NCBI GenBank assembly: GCA_023548195.1
Contig: JAJHZJ010000061.1
Coordinates: 6,402,373-6,466,372 of the forward strand
From: Bettongia penicillata ogilbyi
Taxonomy: Eukaryota > Chordata > Mammalia > Diprotodontia > Potoroidae
Direction: 5' to 3'
DNA length: 64,000 bases
Made by a program: the position numbers and the translations under genes
Part shown: in pieces, positions 48,695-60,923 of the stretch
How the letters are laid out: every line of letters starts with the position of its first letter
How positions within the stretch are numbered: the stretch's first letter is position 1
Notes under the pieces: generated by a model
Database searches by the model: none
What the model was told of the DNA's origin: nothing
What the model saw: the letters and a program-made list of their open reading frames with translations, nothing else

Positions 48695-49320
48695 TTCCCT
48701 ATAGGGGAAGTTGATGTACATCAATATGGAACTCACAGGAACAAAATTTTACTGATTTTCAATGAACACAAGTGACTTCTGTGAAGAAGAAATGGGACAT
48801 TCTTTAAGGAAACTGATGTGGCTACACAGGGAATTCATTGACCAACTCAGATTTATTAATTTTCAGTCTTGGAGGCTCAGTTGGATCTTTTTGCATTTTC
48901 TCCATCTGAATAACTCTTTGCTTAGCTTCAGAACTGAAAGCTACTCCTTGCTGAGAAGGTGAGTATTGAGCTGGAGTTGGTTTACCTGCAGCTCAAACTG
49001 GAATAGCAGCAGCTGTATCTGAGATACAGATTTCTCTATGGCTACCAGTGTCTTTTCTGTAATCTCTATAATGACTTCTTTTTCAGATCTGGTTCATCTG
49101 CATCAAGATGAAATCAAGAGCAGATACTTTAAAATTAATGAAAAAGTCTGTTTAAGATTGTGAGCAAAGGTAAAGCACATGTAATATGGAGGTCGTTGTG
49201 TTGGGCTTGTGGTTTAATGTGGCAGATTTAAAAGACCCTAGGTTTATAGTAATTCTGCCTTTACGAAGCCTTGTGAATATGCCCTAATTTGAGAATGAAA
49301 ACTTTCTAACAATGAACTAT
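48695..49320. other. Intronic stretch with nothing recognised
   Basis: No repeat family, gene or RNA that I can support. Confidence 0.5.
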
Positions 49321-49324
49321 GGGA

Positions 49325-49540
49325 GGAAGTATATGGGGTTTGGTGATGAGAAGAACATGCAAGGCTGGTATTCTAACCTTGTACCAGGGACCTAGACTCA
49401 CATATTTATTGGCTGTGAGACCCTTGGCAAGTCACTTGACCTCTTTCTACCTCAATTTCTTCAACTGTAAAATGGGGATAATAACAGCACCTGCTTCACA
49501 AGGCTGTTGTGAGGACCGAATGAGATAATATCTATGAATT
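49325..49540 (+). repeat. MIR-type SINE
   Basis: GGCAAGTCACTTGACCTC, TCAACTGTAAAATGGGGATAATAAC (25-base landmark at 49462), GTTGTGAGGACCGAATGAG. Confidence 0.85.
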
Positions 49541-49544
49541 TACT

Positions 49545-50090
49545 TTCTCCTATGTGTCTTCCAGACACATATTGAAGTCTTCATGCCATAGGCAAAGGAT
49601 ACATGGAAATGCAAATGACATAATCAACCATTGGTATTCATGAGAAATACAATTATATCAGTCAAGTACATGCTTTAATGGGATAAAAAAACAAGCTTAG
49701 CTATCTATCTGAAATAAGGTGGTGGTGTGGGAGGTGGTAAGTATAGTCAGTCTACTTTTTTTCTGAGTCCTCCAGCTACCTGAGTTAGCACTTGCGCTTA
49801 AAAAAAGAATTCATTTTTATATCTAATTAAAGACCACCAAAAAGGCTTTAAAAATATCTACTTTGGGGACAAAAGGTGATTAGATGACTCCTAAGTACCT
49901 TCTAGGATCCTAAGAGAGGAATAAAAGAAGGACATGGGAAAATAACAGGTGAGAGGGGGAAAAAAGTGACATCTCTTTTGTTCCCCACCTCAGGAAAATT
50001 ATGCGAAGACCTGGAATTAAAGGACAAAAATAACTGAGATAAAGATAAATAAATAAGTTAAGATAAATGAAGAAACTTCAAAACAGACAC
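49545..50090. other. Intronic stretch with nothing recognised
   Basis: No repeat family, gene or RNA that I can support. Confidence 0.5.
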
Positions 50091-50094
50091 ACAC

Positions 50095-50400
50095 ATAGTA
50101 CTGTCCCATTCTACTGTACACTGGTAAGAGCACATTTGGAGTACTGTGTTCAATTCTGAGAGATACATTTCAGGAAGGACTTTGAAAACCTGGAGGCCAG
50201 TCAAAGGAAGACAGCCAGAAACGATGAGGAGGTGCAAAACCATGCCACAGGATGATCAGTGGAAAGACCTGGTAATGTTTAGCCTGTGAGAAGACTTGGT
50301 AGGAAGATACAAGATACCTTTACAAATCTGAAGATCTTTCATCTGGAAGTAGGGTTGGAATGATTTTGCTTAGCTCCAGAGAATAGAATAGTTACAAATA
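50095..50400 (+). mobile_element. CR1/L3 LINE ORF2 C-terminal fragment
   Basis: In sense orientation: AGAGCACATTTGGAGTACTG then TTCAATTCTGAGAGATACATTTC translate near VEYCVQF and HFRKDFENLEASQRK. This is the CR1 order CVQFWAPHYKKDIEKLERVQR. Stops interrupt the frame. Confidence 0.75.
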
Positions 50401-50449
50401 TATAGATTTTCACTAGACAGAATCAATCAAATAAACATTTATTTAGCAC

Positions 50450-50660
50450 CTAGGAAACACTGTGATGCAGTGGATAGAGGGCTGACCTTGGGAGTTTGGA
50501 AGTCAAGGTCTAATCCAAACTTAGACACTTGCATACGATGTGACTGTGGGCAAGCCACAACATCTCTGTTCTTCAGTTTTCTCATTTGAAGTGAGGCATT
50601 TACACTCAATGACCTCTAAGCTCCCTTCTAGCTTTAAGTCTATGATTCTGTGATCCTACT
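50450..50660 (+). repeat. MIR-type SINE
   Basis: GTGATGCAGTGGATAGAGGG head, GACTGTGGGCAAGCCACAAC, end CTATGATTCTGTGATCC. Confidence 0.8.
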
Positions 50661-50890
50661 ATGTGCTATGAACAATACTACATTGTTCAAGGTACAGGGA
50701 TACAAAGACCAAAAAAAATTTGCTGACCTCAGAGAGCTAACATTCTATCAAAGGAGAGAATATATGCATATGTATATATATATCCAAGAAATACATGCAA
50801 AAAATATAAGGATAAGAACAGAGGACACTAACAGCTAGAGCACCAGCAGGGACATCATGTTGAAGGTAATACTTGAGCCGAATAAGGAAA
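50660..50890 (-). repeat. L2 3' end
   Basis: TACTATGTGCTATGAAC, GGTACAGGGATACAAAGACC, CTCAGAGAGCTAACATTC: L2 in reverse, diverged. Confidence 0.6.
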
Positions 50891-50899
50891 ATCTCCTCT

Positions 50900-52760
50900 T
50901 ATCGATTCTAGATTCAGCTCATTGAATATGGGTAGTGCCTGGGCACATAGTGATCAATGAGTTAGGTAGGTGGTTTGTCCATCTGCATATCACAGTGTAA
51001 GCAATATGCATTTTTCATCCACTTTGTTTTTTCAGTGTGTCTAGTTAAACTATGTCTTTTACACTACTGTGAGTTGCACTGAGAAGCATTTGTAGCATTC
51101 CAGGATTCAATGCAATTAGTCTCCTGTAATCTGTGATTACAGTTGTTTGAAGAAACTCACTATTGATGGGGAATATTTTTTTTGACAGGACTTTTGTACA
51201 CACCCTTAGTGAAAATGCATCTATGTGTTCGACGATTTATTTGATGTCAGTACTTGAAAGATTCTAGAGCAGTTACCTCTGCATTGTATGTGCTACACCT
51301 TTAAAAAGGCATTTTTAGCTAATTATCTCAGTGTGCTGCCAATTTAGAGGATGCTCATAACAAGGACGCAAAATCTACTTCATTCATCCCGAAAAGGAGA
51401 TTTCCAGAACAAAACTATATAGGTATTGCCAAGTAACTACCAGACTAACCTAGACTAAGTCAGAAACAGGAATGAAAGAGGGGACCATTTCTAATCAGAG
51501 ATCTGGTTAGCACATGAGCTTACACAGTTCTAATTCTTTCCAAGTGCCAAGAATCGTAAGTATTTAGGGTCTTAATTTTTTTGTATGAGTTGAAAAAGAA
51601 AATTTATAGGAAAAATCTTCATAATTACTACACAGAAAGTATTGATTGCATGCTTAAGTGCACATGGCTCAGGAAAAAACATAATTTGCCCTAGTTAAAT
51701 TCTGAATGTGTTTATTATCCCAGTCAAGGAACAAAGAGGTGTAATTCTTTAGCAAAGAAAAGGATTGGTTCCAGGACAGGAAGATCAGTTAAGCAAGCAT
51801 AGAAAAATCTGTATTAGATGGCAGATAGACTCCTTGTTTTGAATAAAGCCTGTTTTAAATTGACCATATAACTCCATTTCGTGCTGTCTTGGAGAGACAT
51901 TGTCCATTTTTTTTTTAACCAAAACCTTTCCCTCAAAGCTATTCAAAAATTGGAGTATCTTGACTTCTTGATTTAATGAGCTTCAGTCCTTTAGTACAGT
52001 TTATTACTTAGCAACTAGGCCAGCTTCTTAGAACCAATCAAAACACTCAAGCCAAAAGGTTCTATTTAACTGCAGATGCTGTATTGGTGGGAAGTATTAT
52101 TGGAGTATCAGAAGGAAATGGCATGAGAATAATAGGGCATGACCTTTTGAAATAAGAGCTATGCTGGTTGCAAAAATTAATCATAATGCCACAGCAAAAG
52201 TCGTTGCTGCCAACAAGTACACATTTGTGCATTCACGGGCTCTGAAATGCCAACAATGGGAAAGCCATCTGACAGTGGATTATTGCATGATGATGATGCT
52301 GGGTACCTATGTTCAGTATTTCAGCCCTGAGATCCACATCCAGGAACTGAGTTTTGTTAGTATATTATGTCTATTATTTGTAATACATGACAACATAATA
52401 CCCCCAAAAGACAGCTCTTCAATTTATATTTTTAAAATGTCTTTGATTTTCATAAAAAAGACTAACAAATCTTGAGAGCCTATGTATACTTTATTTGACT
52501 GCTAGAACGTAAGGAAAAATACCAAGAATATTCTTTTGATAGCAATAAGTGGGAAGAAAAAATAGAAAATCATTAACACATGAAATTTCAGCAAATAATT
52601 TTCTGACCTCAAAAATTGCTTCATGATATTTTTCCTGTTTTTGAAGGAAAAGTTCCCTTCTCTATACTATGCAGACTTTTACATTTGTGACAAATTAAAT
52701 TTAATTTCTGAACAGTCACAACCAGAATAAGGTTCCTGAATGGAAAAAGCAAATGAGATG
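50900..52760. promoter_or_regulatory. Repeat-free intronic block, candidate conserved noncoding sequence
   Basis: About 1.85 kb in which I recognise no repeat, a notable gap in such a repeat-dense window. Sub-stretches 50990-51370 and 52060-52330 look most sequence-complex. A 104-codon open frame at 52161-52475 has no splice or protein signature I recognise. Confidence 0.25.
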
Positions 52761-52766
52761 CTTTGA

Positions 52767-52792
52767 ATATATATATATATATATATATATAT
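52767..52792. repeat. (AT)n microsatellite, 26 bp
   Basis: Pure AT repeats. Confidence 0.97.
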
Positions 52793-52794
52793 GT

Positions 52795-53345
52795 AAAATG
52801 TCAGCTGCCATCATCAGTAAGAGAAATGAAATTACATTGAATATCACCCAGAAAAAATTAGCCTGTGAGCTCTCTTGAAAGATTAGCCTCATTCAGTAAT
52901 TAAAATGAAACCTCACAGCCATTATCTTTTGCTTTCATCCTCAAATAATGCCTGGTTTCTGAGTTAGAGTGAATTTTCAGCTTTTTTGATAGAATCTATG
53001 TAGAGGGATTTCATTGAATTGTTATTGTTATCTAATTTACTGTTATTTATTATGACTATTTCAAATACATATATGTATACATAATAAAGTACCATGTGAA
53101 AACATACATGTAATATATACCATATTGTGTGCATACAGACATACCCATTTTCAGTAGCAGTTGCATCCTCAGCAAAGATTAATATCTTATTTTGGTTTAT
53201 TTGGTTATTTGGAGATTATGGCCAGAAAAGGGAGAGATTTTATCATCTAAAATTCAAATTGTACTGCCCTTAGAATAAAATCTTCCTTTTTTGTTACATC
53301 TTATAACTGCAGCAGTACTAATAACTATTTGGTTCAGTTGAACTC
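52795..53345. other. Intronic stretch with nothing recognised
   Basis: No repeat family or gene that I can support; repeat-free except simple AT. Confidence 0.5.
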
Positions 53346-53349
53346 AATT

Positions 53350-53518
53350 CAAGAATGGAATGCAAGTCATTGTGTTGGGTGGTGGATATAAAGATGAAAG
53401 AAAAACAATTCCCTGCCCTCAAGAGGTTAATATTCTACTGGATGGTAGAACTTAGACACACACACACACATACACATAGAGACACACATACACACATATA
53501 CACACGGAGACATATACA

Positions 53519-53549
<31 letters not shown>

Positions 53550-53900
53550 GATCATCTGGGGAGGGAGAGAACTTTCATAAGGGGTGGGAAGGGTTGTTAG
53601 GAAACGCTTTATATGTGGAAGGGGTGACCTGAGCTGGGTCTTGAAGGGAAGTTAAGGTCTCTAAGAGTCAGAGTTGAGGAAGGTGTTTACGCGGTGAATG
53701 GGAGCCAGCATGCAGGAAAGTATGGGGACAGAATGAGAGTCCTGAGGAAATACACATAGGACGGTTTATCTGGTATGCCCAGTGTATGGAGTACAGTGAA
53801 TAAATCAGGGAGAGTTAGGCAGGAATCACATCGTGGGGGGATTTAAACGCCTGATTGAGGATTTTGTATTTTATCTCTATGTGAACTTCGCTTAAAATCC
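53350..53900 (-). mobile_element. L2 LINE fragment containing a CA microsatellite
   Basis: TCATTGTGTTGGGTGGTGGATA, CTGCCCTCAAGAGGTTAATATTC, then GAGCTGGGTCTTGAAGGGAAG and CTTTATGTGG-like text read as reverse L2. The microsatellite at 53454-53549 lies within it. Confidence 0.65.
53454..53549. repeat. Imperfect (CA)n microsatellite, 96 bp
   Basis: CA repeats with ATA, GAG and CGGAGA interruptions and a pure run at 53525-53549. Confidence 0.97.
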
Positions 53901-54009
53901 AAAAGGACATCCAGACACTGATGTCAGTTGGCCATCAAACAATCTGTTTGAACAATGTCAACAAAGTCATTATGAATAACATTTACTTGGAATGTTATAA
54001 TGTAAGGAA

Positions 54010-54500
54010 ATTATCTGAGCTGGTTGACTGGAAAGTTGACCTGGTATCCAGGTTGACTGGAAAGACTTATATGAACTGATGCTGAGTGAAATATGGAGAA
54101 CAATGTACACAGCAACAGCCACATTGTGCAATGACTGACCGAGAGACAGCTCTGCTCATCAATGCAAGGATCTAAGACAACTGCAAAAGACTCATGATGG
54201 AAAATGCTATCTACATCCAGAGAAAGAACTCTGGAGTCTGAAGGCAGATGGAAGCAGACTATTTGCTCTCCTTTTCTTTTGTTATTTTGTTTCTTCTTTC
54301 TCGTGGTTCCTCCCATTAGTTCTAATTCTTCTTTACATCATGACTGATGTGGAAATATGTTTAATATGAACGTATAAGTAGAGCCTATATCAGATTGCAC
54401 ACCATCTTGGGGAGCGTGGAGGGGAAGAAGGAGGAGAAAATTAAAAACTCAAAATCTTACGTAAGTGAACGCTGAAAACCAAAAATAAATAAATAAATAA
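54010..54500 (+). mobile_element. L1 LINE 3' end with A-rich tail
   Basis: Contains the end of ORF2 (ACTTATATGAACTGATGCTG, AACAATGTACACAGCAAC), then the 3' UTR with AGAGAAAGAACTCTGGAGTC and TGATGTGGAAATATGTTTAA. The terminal AACTCAAAATCTTACG leads into an AATAAATAAATAAATAA tail. The ORF2 part is the same text seen inverted at 730-790. Strongly 5'-truncated, about 490 bp. Confidence 0.85.
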
Positions 54501-54504
54501 TCCA

Positions 54505-55195
54505 GGTCACCTACAGACATATAAAGGTGTATGCATCGCACACAAAGCCTTATTTGGGGCACGTCTCAAGACTGTGTGAATCAACATACCCTTCCTTCCT
54601 GACTAGACACATTTCCATATGAAATGGAAACAAGGTGGGGGAAGCATCTAGTTGGGCTAAATGCTAGTGTATCCTTGCTGAATATTATTTCTATATTACG
54701 ACTAATTGTTCAATGACCTATGAGTGCCTCATTTCATCCCAACGTGGAACCTGAATTAGTAGGGTCCCCACCAGAGTCATGGCTGTTCCTAACAGGAGCC
54801 AAGAAAACGATAGTAAATTCAGGAGAAACATTAACACTTGGAAACATTTAGCAATATAATTAGCAACAATTCCGCAAGTGGTTAATTGTCTCTACTATCC
54901 ATGTTTATGTTAGCTAGCTATGACTAATGTTGGCACACCTTTAATCTCTATGCATGATGCTTCATTACAGATTCATGTGTGGTGCAATGAAACTTGGCAT
55001 CTAGATTTCCTTCAGAGTCAGTTAGTTCCCTAATTTTGTTTTTCTTGACAAGTTAACTTTTTCATCTCAAAGTAAAACGTAAGAAAAAAATATCCCATAG
55101 AACATTTTATCTTACACAAAGAAAAGAGACTTTTACTTTTTGAGGCAGGTGGGAGAGTATGCTTTCACTTCCGGAATATTACAATGAGCACTTCT
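54505..55195. promoter_or_regulatory. Repeat-free intronic block, candidate conserved noncoding sequence
   Basis: No repeat recognised. High sequence complexity, retained CpGs (CATCGCACAC, GGGCACGTCTC, CAACGTGGAAC) and octamer/homeobox-like words such as TATGCATGATGC at about 54949. Only a candidate. Confidence 0.25.
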
Positions 55196-55204
55196 GTGAA
55201 ATAT

Positions 55205-56150
55205 CACAAGAAGGCTAACACATGGGTTTAACTATCATTTCTATGCAGATGATTTACATATCCAGCCCCAGCCTCTCTCCGAAACCCCAGCTCCCATCAC
55301 CAACTGCCTTCTGGATATTTTGAACTGAAAGTCCCAGAAACATTTAAAATTCAACATATCTAAAACTGAATGCATTAACTTTCTCCCTGGATCCTCTTCT
55401 CTTCCAAACTTCCCTATTTTGTTTTTAGGAATCCCTTCAGTGTCTCAGGTTCATCATCTCAGCCTTATCCTGGAATCCCTCATTCTCCGCAGATTCAATT
55501 AGTTGCCAAATCTTGCTACTTCTATCTTCACAGTGTTTCTCCTACCCAACGCCTTCTTCCCCCTCAAACAGTACCATATTTGTTCAAACCCTCATAACCT
55601 GTTGTCTCCCTATCTCAAGTCTCTTTCTGTTTCAATCTAGCCTACATACTGACCCCAAAGTAATTCTTCTTAAGCCTAGATCTGGCCGTGTGGCTTCCTA
55701 TTGCCTTTAGGATAAAATAGATATATTTCTCTGTTTAGCTTTTAACCTCCCCCTCCCCCAAAGCCTGGTCACAACCTACCTCTCCATTCTCACTGGACAT
55801 TATTCCCCTTCCCATGCTCTGACCTTCTCTCTCTTCCTCACAGGCAACACTCCATCTCATGTCTCCTTGACTTTGCACTGGCCATTCATCCCATCTTTCT
55901 GACTTAGCTATATCTATTTCCCATGCTGGATGCACTCCCACCATACTCTGCCTCACAGAGTCCCTCTCTTCTTATTTAAACACTTTGTATATATTTGTAT
56001 TTATTGATTTTATATTTATATTACATATGTTTTTATGTTCCCCATTAGAATATAAACTCTTTGAGAGGTAGGGATTGTTTCATTCTTTGTCTTATATCCC
56101 CAGGACTGAAGATAGTACCTAGCACAAAAAAGGCACTTAGTATATGCTTA
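55205..56150 (+). mobile_element. L2 LINE 3' third
   Basis: TTTCTATGCAGATGATTTAC (RT YADD region), AAATTCAACATATCTAAAACTG, GATCTGGCCGTGTGGC, the 3' text TTAGAATATAAACTCTTTGAG and the tail TACCTAGCACAAAAAAGGCAC. Continuous but with many indels. Confidence 0.85.
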
Positions 56151-56165
56151 AGACATCATAGAATA

Positions 56166-56830
56166 TATTCTTTTAAAAAAATTATTTTTTTAATTTATGA
56201 AATAAAACAAGCATTTCCATAACAGAATAAAAAAAGATAACCGCACATGAAGCCACAAATCTGTTATGTATAGTTTGCTATTCCTCTTAAATATATAATA
56301 AAATTATCATGTAAATTTCTTTTTTCCTTTTTTTCTCCCCTACTTGCCTTAGAGATGTCTATCACTAGATACAAATATGCATACACATGTAAAATCATTC
56401 CCTACTTCTATTAATCATTTTTTTCTCCAACCTGCCTTTATAGGTTCTTTGTAGTTGATTTGGGTATTGATAAGAGATAAAATGACTTAGTCACTGAAAG
56501 CTGTTCTTAAAACAATATTGCTGTTACTGTGTACAGTGTTCTCTTATCTCTGCTCATTTCATTCTTGGTTATTTCGTGCAAGTCTGTCTATGTTTTTCTA
56601 AGATAACCGAGCTCATCATATATAGCACAAAAGTATTCCATCACAATCATATATCAATCACAACTAGTTTGGCCATTCCCCACTTGACGGACATCCTTGC
56701 AATTTCCAATTCTTTGCAACCACAAAGAGACATGCTGTGAATATTTATTTCAAATAGGTTCTTTTCCCTTTCCCCCAATCATTTTTGGAGATGGAACTAG
56801 TAGAGGTATAACAGAGAATATATTCAACAC
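56166..56830 (-). mobile_element. L1 LINE 3' end
   Basis: In reverse: 3' UTR at 56166-56500, then GTGTACAGTGTTCTCTTATC, AAAAGTATTCCATCACAATC, CATTCCCCACTTGACGGAC and AATTCTTTGCAACCACAAAG, the same ORF2 end as at 720-940. 5'-truncated. Confidence 0.85.
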
Positions 56831-56834
56831 AACA

Positions 56835-57520
56835 TGAATGTAAGCAAGCCATTGAAATCTGTCAAAAGCCTACTCCATGAACCAGGATAAGGGACAAAGA
56901 CAAATTAGTCACTCTTGAAGACCCCTGGAAATAACTTATATTTACATATTGTCTTTCATCATAAAGGCTTCACAAATTCCAGGACCTTATAAATAAGCAA
57001 GCCCTTCTTTTTCACAAAGCCATGCTCTCTGCTAATTAACAAGAAGAATATTTGAGTTGCTTTTTCTTCTTTTAAAGTCAAACAGATCTCTTCTTCCTTC
57101 CAGGTTTCATTCAAAGTTCAAAGAGAACTCATTTCTTTTGTCACTGTTACAGTCTGGCTAATGAGAGTTTGTTTCCTCTTCCTACAGACATTTAATTCTC
57201 AAGGATCGAGGCGCAAAGAAACCCTCTGGCCAATTTACCTATCTCGACTTTGGTTCTTAGCTACTATCTCTAACAGGAAAATTTTTAAAACAGACTCCCT
57301 TCCAGAAGATGTTGCCTGTGAGCTCCCAGAGATGTGTCAAGGTAATATGTACATCTGATTTCTGTTGTACACAAGAACACAAAAGTATTCATTTTTTAAA
57401 AAAATACTTAGGAATGGGAACCAGACCTGTGATTTCATTTGTTATTGAGAGGAATATTCCAGGTGAGAAAATTCCCTTTACTAAAGCAAGTTGGTACTTT
57501 TTCTACAACCTACAGTCTTA
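56835..57520. other. Intronic stretch with nothing recognised
   Basis: No repeat family or gene that I can support. Confidence 0.5.
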
Positions 57521-57524
57521 GAGA

Positions 57525-57870
57525 GTTTTAGGAAACTGAGAGATTAAGTGCCTTCTTCCCTAGGGTTAAAAGTTAGTATGGGCTGATCTTGAATGGAAGT
57601 CTTCTTGACTAGCGACAATTTCCCTATCCACTAACTATTCCATGCTGTTTCTCACTTTAAAATAATTATGTATCTAAATATGCATATTCATAGTTCCACT
57701 GATAGAAGGAATGGGGAAATTTTTGATCTACAAGGGACACTAGAGGTCATCTAGACTTAAGTCTTCATTTTAAAGAGGAAGAAAGAGAGTTAAAATGATT
57801 TGTTCAAAGTTGAAGGTCATCCATTTGGTTATGAGAAGAGCTAGAACTGGGGCCTAGGCCTCAGTCATAC
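57525..57870 (-). repeat. Two adjacent MIR-type SINE fragments
   Basis: 57525-57655 (TTAGGAAACTGAGAGATTAAG) and 57690-57870 (GACACTAGAGGTCATCTAGAC, then AAGAGGAAGAAAGAGAG): both in reverse orientation and diverged. Confidence 0.6.
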
Positions 57871-58324
57871 ACAACTTGCTTGCTGTACACAAGAACACGT
57901 GTTGTCTATATTCTTGTCTGGATATCTTATCAATTCATAGTTATATCTACAGCTATATATATCGTGGATGGAATACATCAACTTCTGGGAAATGACTCAA
58001 AAATAATACATGAATATATTTTCAAGATTTGCTGGTCTTCCAGGAGAGCATACTGCTGTCACAATTAGAGGATTACATTTGGATTTAAGTTCTTGAGACT
58101 CTAGCTCCCTTGTAGATGATAACAATAATGATTAATGACTTCATTGATTTGAAAACTGGGAGTGGTGTCTTTAGAGGGAGCATCCAACTGTACACACAAT
58201 AAACAACTGCAGAGAGACAGTAACTGAGATGACTAGAGAACCAATGTTATTATTTAGGTCCTCCACTGTGAAAAGAGGAGTGAGAAAAAGGTCCTAATCT
58301 GTGATACCCCAAGACTACCAAATC

Positions 58325-58500
58325 AGGAGTTCTTAACCTAAGGTTTGTTACCTTTATTTTTTTAAAACATTTTAATAACTGCTTCCACTTAATTGGTTTC
58401 CTTTGCAATCCTATATATTTTATGCACTTAAACTTTTTAGAAGGGGTCCATAGATTTCATTAGACTTCTACAGAGATCCATGCCCCCCAAGAGTTAAGCC
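58325..58500 (+). mobile_element. hAT-like non-autonomous DNA transposon
   Basis: Left end AGGAGTTCTTAACCTAAGG, core TTAATTGGTTTCCTTTGCAATCC, then GGGGTCCATAGATTTCATTAG and a right end near CAAGAGTTAAG. Same family as 7455-7655. Confidence 0.6.
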
Positions 58501-58504
58501 TGCC

Positions 58505-59100
58505 ACCAGCCATCCTGGCTCATGGTGACCCCTACTGATTTTTCTTTGCCACCATTTCTCCTTTTATCATAACTTGTACACACCTCCTCCTCCCCACTAT
58601 CCCCCTGCCCTTTTACTGCACAGATCATATTTATTTAGACTTGTTTTTCATAGAGCTGAATTCTGTACCACATACTTTAGCCTATTAAGAAATACAATTT
58701 GATTACTGAATTTTAAAAGTGAAAACAAAGAGAGGTAGCTCAAGGTCAAACTCCCCCACAAAAAAACAACAACCTGACAGCAGAGGTCACTGGGTTTGGT
58801 AGCCATGCCTTCTTGGAACTACCCCATGATCCTTGCTGCTATCTCATACATCTTTGAATCTAGTATGGAAGGGATTCTTGAGTTTAGAAAAGCTGGCCAG
58901 GCTTTTAGACAAGTGATCTCCTAGGAAACATAAAGATATATAAAGATAGATGCTGATGAAGTACGGTTAGACAATAAATAGATACACATAAAGAGTGAGA
59001 CTAATGCTTCTGTCCTAGTCATGGTTTATCCAGTATCTCTCTGTTTAGCATTAGCCTCCATTATTCTTATTTTTAGATTTTCATTTCCCACAATAATCCA
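58505..59100. other. Intronic stretch with nothing recognised
   Basis: No repeat family or gene that I can support. Confidence 0.5.
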
Positions 59101-59104
59101 GATT

Positions 59105-59260
59105 GGCAAACAGGACTTCTCTTCTGTTCATTCAGCAAATGACCAACCACCTATTGTGTGGAGAATACTGTGCTACATACTGAGAGATATACAAAATTGA
59201 GATCAATTCTGATTCTCAAAGGGTTTGGGAAGTGTACTACCTAAAGAATTATAATACATG
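59105..59260 (-). repeat. L2 fragment
   Basis: CCACCTATTGTGTGGAGAATAC, TGAGAGATATACAAAATTGAG; may resume at 59515-59580 beyond the MIR. Confidence 0.55.
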
Positions 59261-59294
59261 ATAAGTGCATAAGAGAAATGTCAAAAAACAAATG

Positions 59295-59465
59295 AAAAAG
59301 GTTGGATTTGGAGTTAGGAAACCTGAGTTTGAAGTGACTCTGCTCCTTACTACTGGGTAAGGCAATTCACTCTGAGAATCCCACTTTCCTTATCTTTAAA
59401 ATGAGTGGGATAGATTTGGAACTGATGTCTTCTAAGGGCCCTTGTGACTCCAAATCTATGATTCA
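59295..59465 (+). repeat. MIR-type SINE
   Basis: GATTTGGAGTTAGGAAACC, TTTAAAATGAGTGGGATAG, end CTCCAAATCTATGATTC. Confidence 0.75.
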
Positions 59466-59609
59466 TGCTATGTTATGTGGGCCCTGAGAAGGGGCAGTTC
59501 ATTACCACTTAGGGGTGAGGCAGGGAAGACTACCTGGAGGTGTCATTTGAATTCAATAGGTGGATGGGAAGGGAAGAAAGGGCAAAGGGGATAAATGTAA
59601 AATAAAACC

Positions 59610-59930
59610 TTCTTGAGGACAAGCTAAAGAAATTGAGACTAGTCAATCAGGAGAAGGAAGAGCATTAAATATATGGAAGGCTCCTCAATGGAGTATTAGG
59701 TAGCCAAGTGTTCTCCATGTATCTCTTGTGGGATAGAGTAAAAGGAAATACCAGGCAATATGAGACAGGAGTTTAGACAGAAGGGTTTCTTGATAACGAG
59801 GATTTGTTAAACTCTAGAATGGATGGCCATACAATGATAGAATATTATCTATCAAAAAAGGTCCTGTAAAGGTAGGAGGAATGAACTAACTAATTTCTTT
59901 AGACCTATGATTTGATTTTGTTACACCGTT
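59610..59930 (+). mobile_element. CR1/L3 LINE C-terminal fragment
   Basis: TTGAGGACAAGCTAAAGAAATTGAG reads LEDKLKKLRL in the position of the CR1 EERLRELGLFSLEKR motif; later GAATGGATGGCCATACAATG matches WNGLP-type text. Frameshifted. Confidence 0.6.
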
Positions 59931-60844
59931 ACTAAGAGAATTTTAGGTTAAAGACGTCAAACTCTACTGCCCTTTGCAAGGAAGACAAAGATTGGCTTTC
60001 ACTGTAAAGCTGGATCAGTTAATCTGATTCTCTCTTCTCATTGATGGTGGGGAGGGGCAAGGGGGAAGAAGCAGGTTACCACATCAATGTATAATTAGAT
60101 ATCCTTAGGTGCCCTAAGGTAGAAGGGTGGAGAAGCAGTATCACTTGCACCTAGCATACAGTGGGGAATTCACCTTTATTTCACAAAGCTAGATAAGCAT
60201 CCTCCCAAGTCCTCCAGAGTTTATCGCTTCAGGATGGATTTCCTTTAAGGCTCTGTCTTTCTTTGGCCCTTTTCCTCCTCTCTGCATTCTCTCTCTTGGT
60301 GACCTCAATTACTTCCATAGCTTTATTTACCGTCTTTATAAAGATAACTCCTAAGTCTGTATCAAAAATTGATCACACCTCTCACTTCAAATACTTCATT
60401 TTCATTTTTCTACTGGATATCTCCATCTGGATGTCCTTAGAGTACCTCAAATTCAACATGCCCTAAACTGTACTTATCCTCTTCTTTCCAAAACCCGCCT
60501 TTATTCCCACTGCTTTTCTGCTGATGGCACCTTCACTCACTTAAGTTCAAAATATCAATCCTAATTTTCGTTTTATCTATTTTATCCAACTGATTGCAAG
60601 TTCTAGTGAATCTACTGCTGAAATGTTCCATGGATCCTTTGTACTTTTGGGTCCACTTTCCAATTCCAAGCTCTCAACAGACTCTAACATCTCCTCTGCA
60701 TAATCCATTCTGTATCCTACAGCCAAAATAATCTTTCTGATGAACAGATCTAAGCACATAATTCTGCAGCTCAAAAAAGGAGATAATATATGTAAAGTAC
60801 TTGCAAACCTTAACATACTTCATAAATATTGTTTTTATCATTAG

Positions 60845-60923
60845 TTCTTCTTCTTCTCCTGCTACTGCTGCTGCTACTACTCCTACTCCTACTACTATTA
60901 ATACCACCACCGCCACCGCCACC
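60845..60923. repeat. Trinucleotide-repeat tract, mixed CTT/CTG/CTA/CAC units
   Basis: Uninterrupted 3-base periodicity: TCT/TCC, then CTGCTACTGCTGCTGCTACT, CTCCTACTCCTACTACTATT, and CACCACCGCCACCGCCACC. It grew at the 3' end of a MIR (ATTATTA end). Confidence 0.92.

Noticed and set aside
52161..52475. Possible novel exon (104 codons)
   Set aside because: No recognised protein, no convincing acceptor/donor pair, and AT-rich second half; kept only as part of a repeat-free block.
53355..53600. His/Thr-rich open frame
   Set aside because: Created by translating a (CA)n microsatellite.
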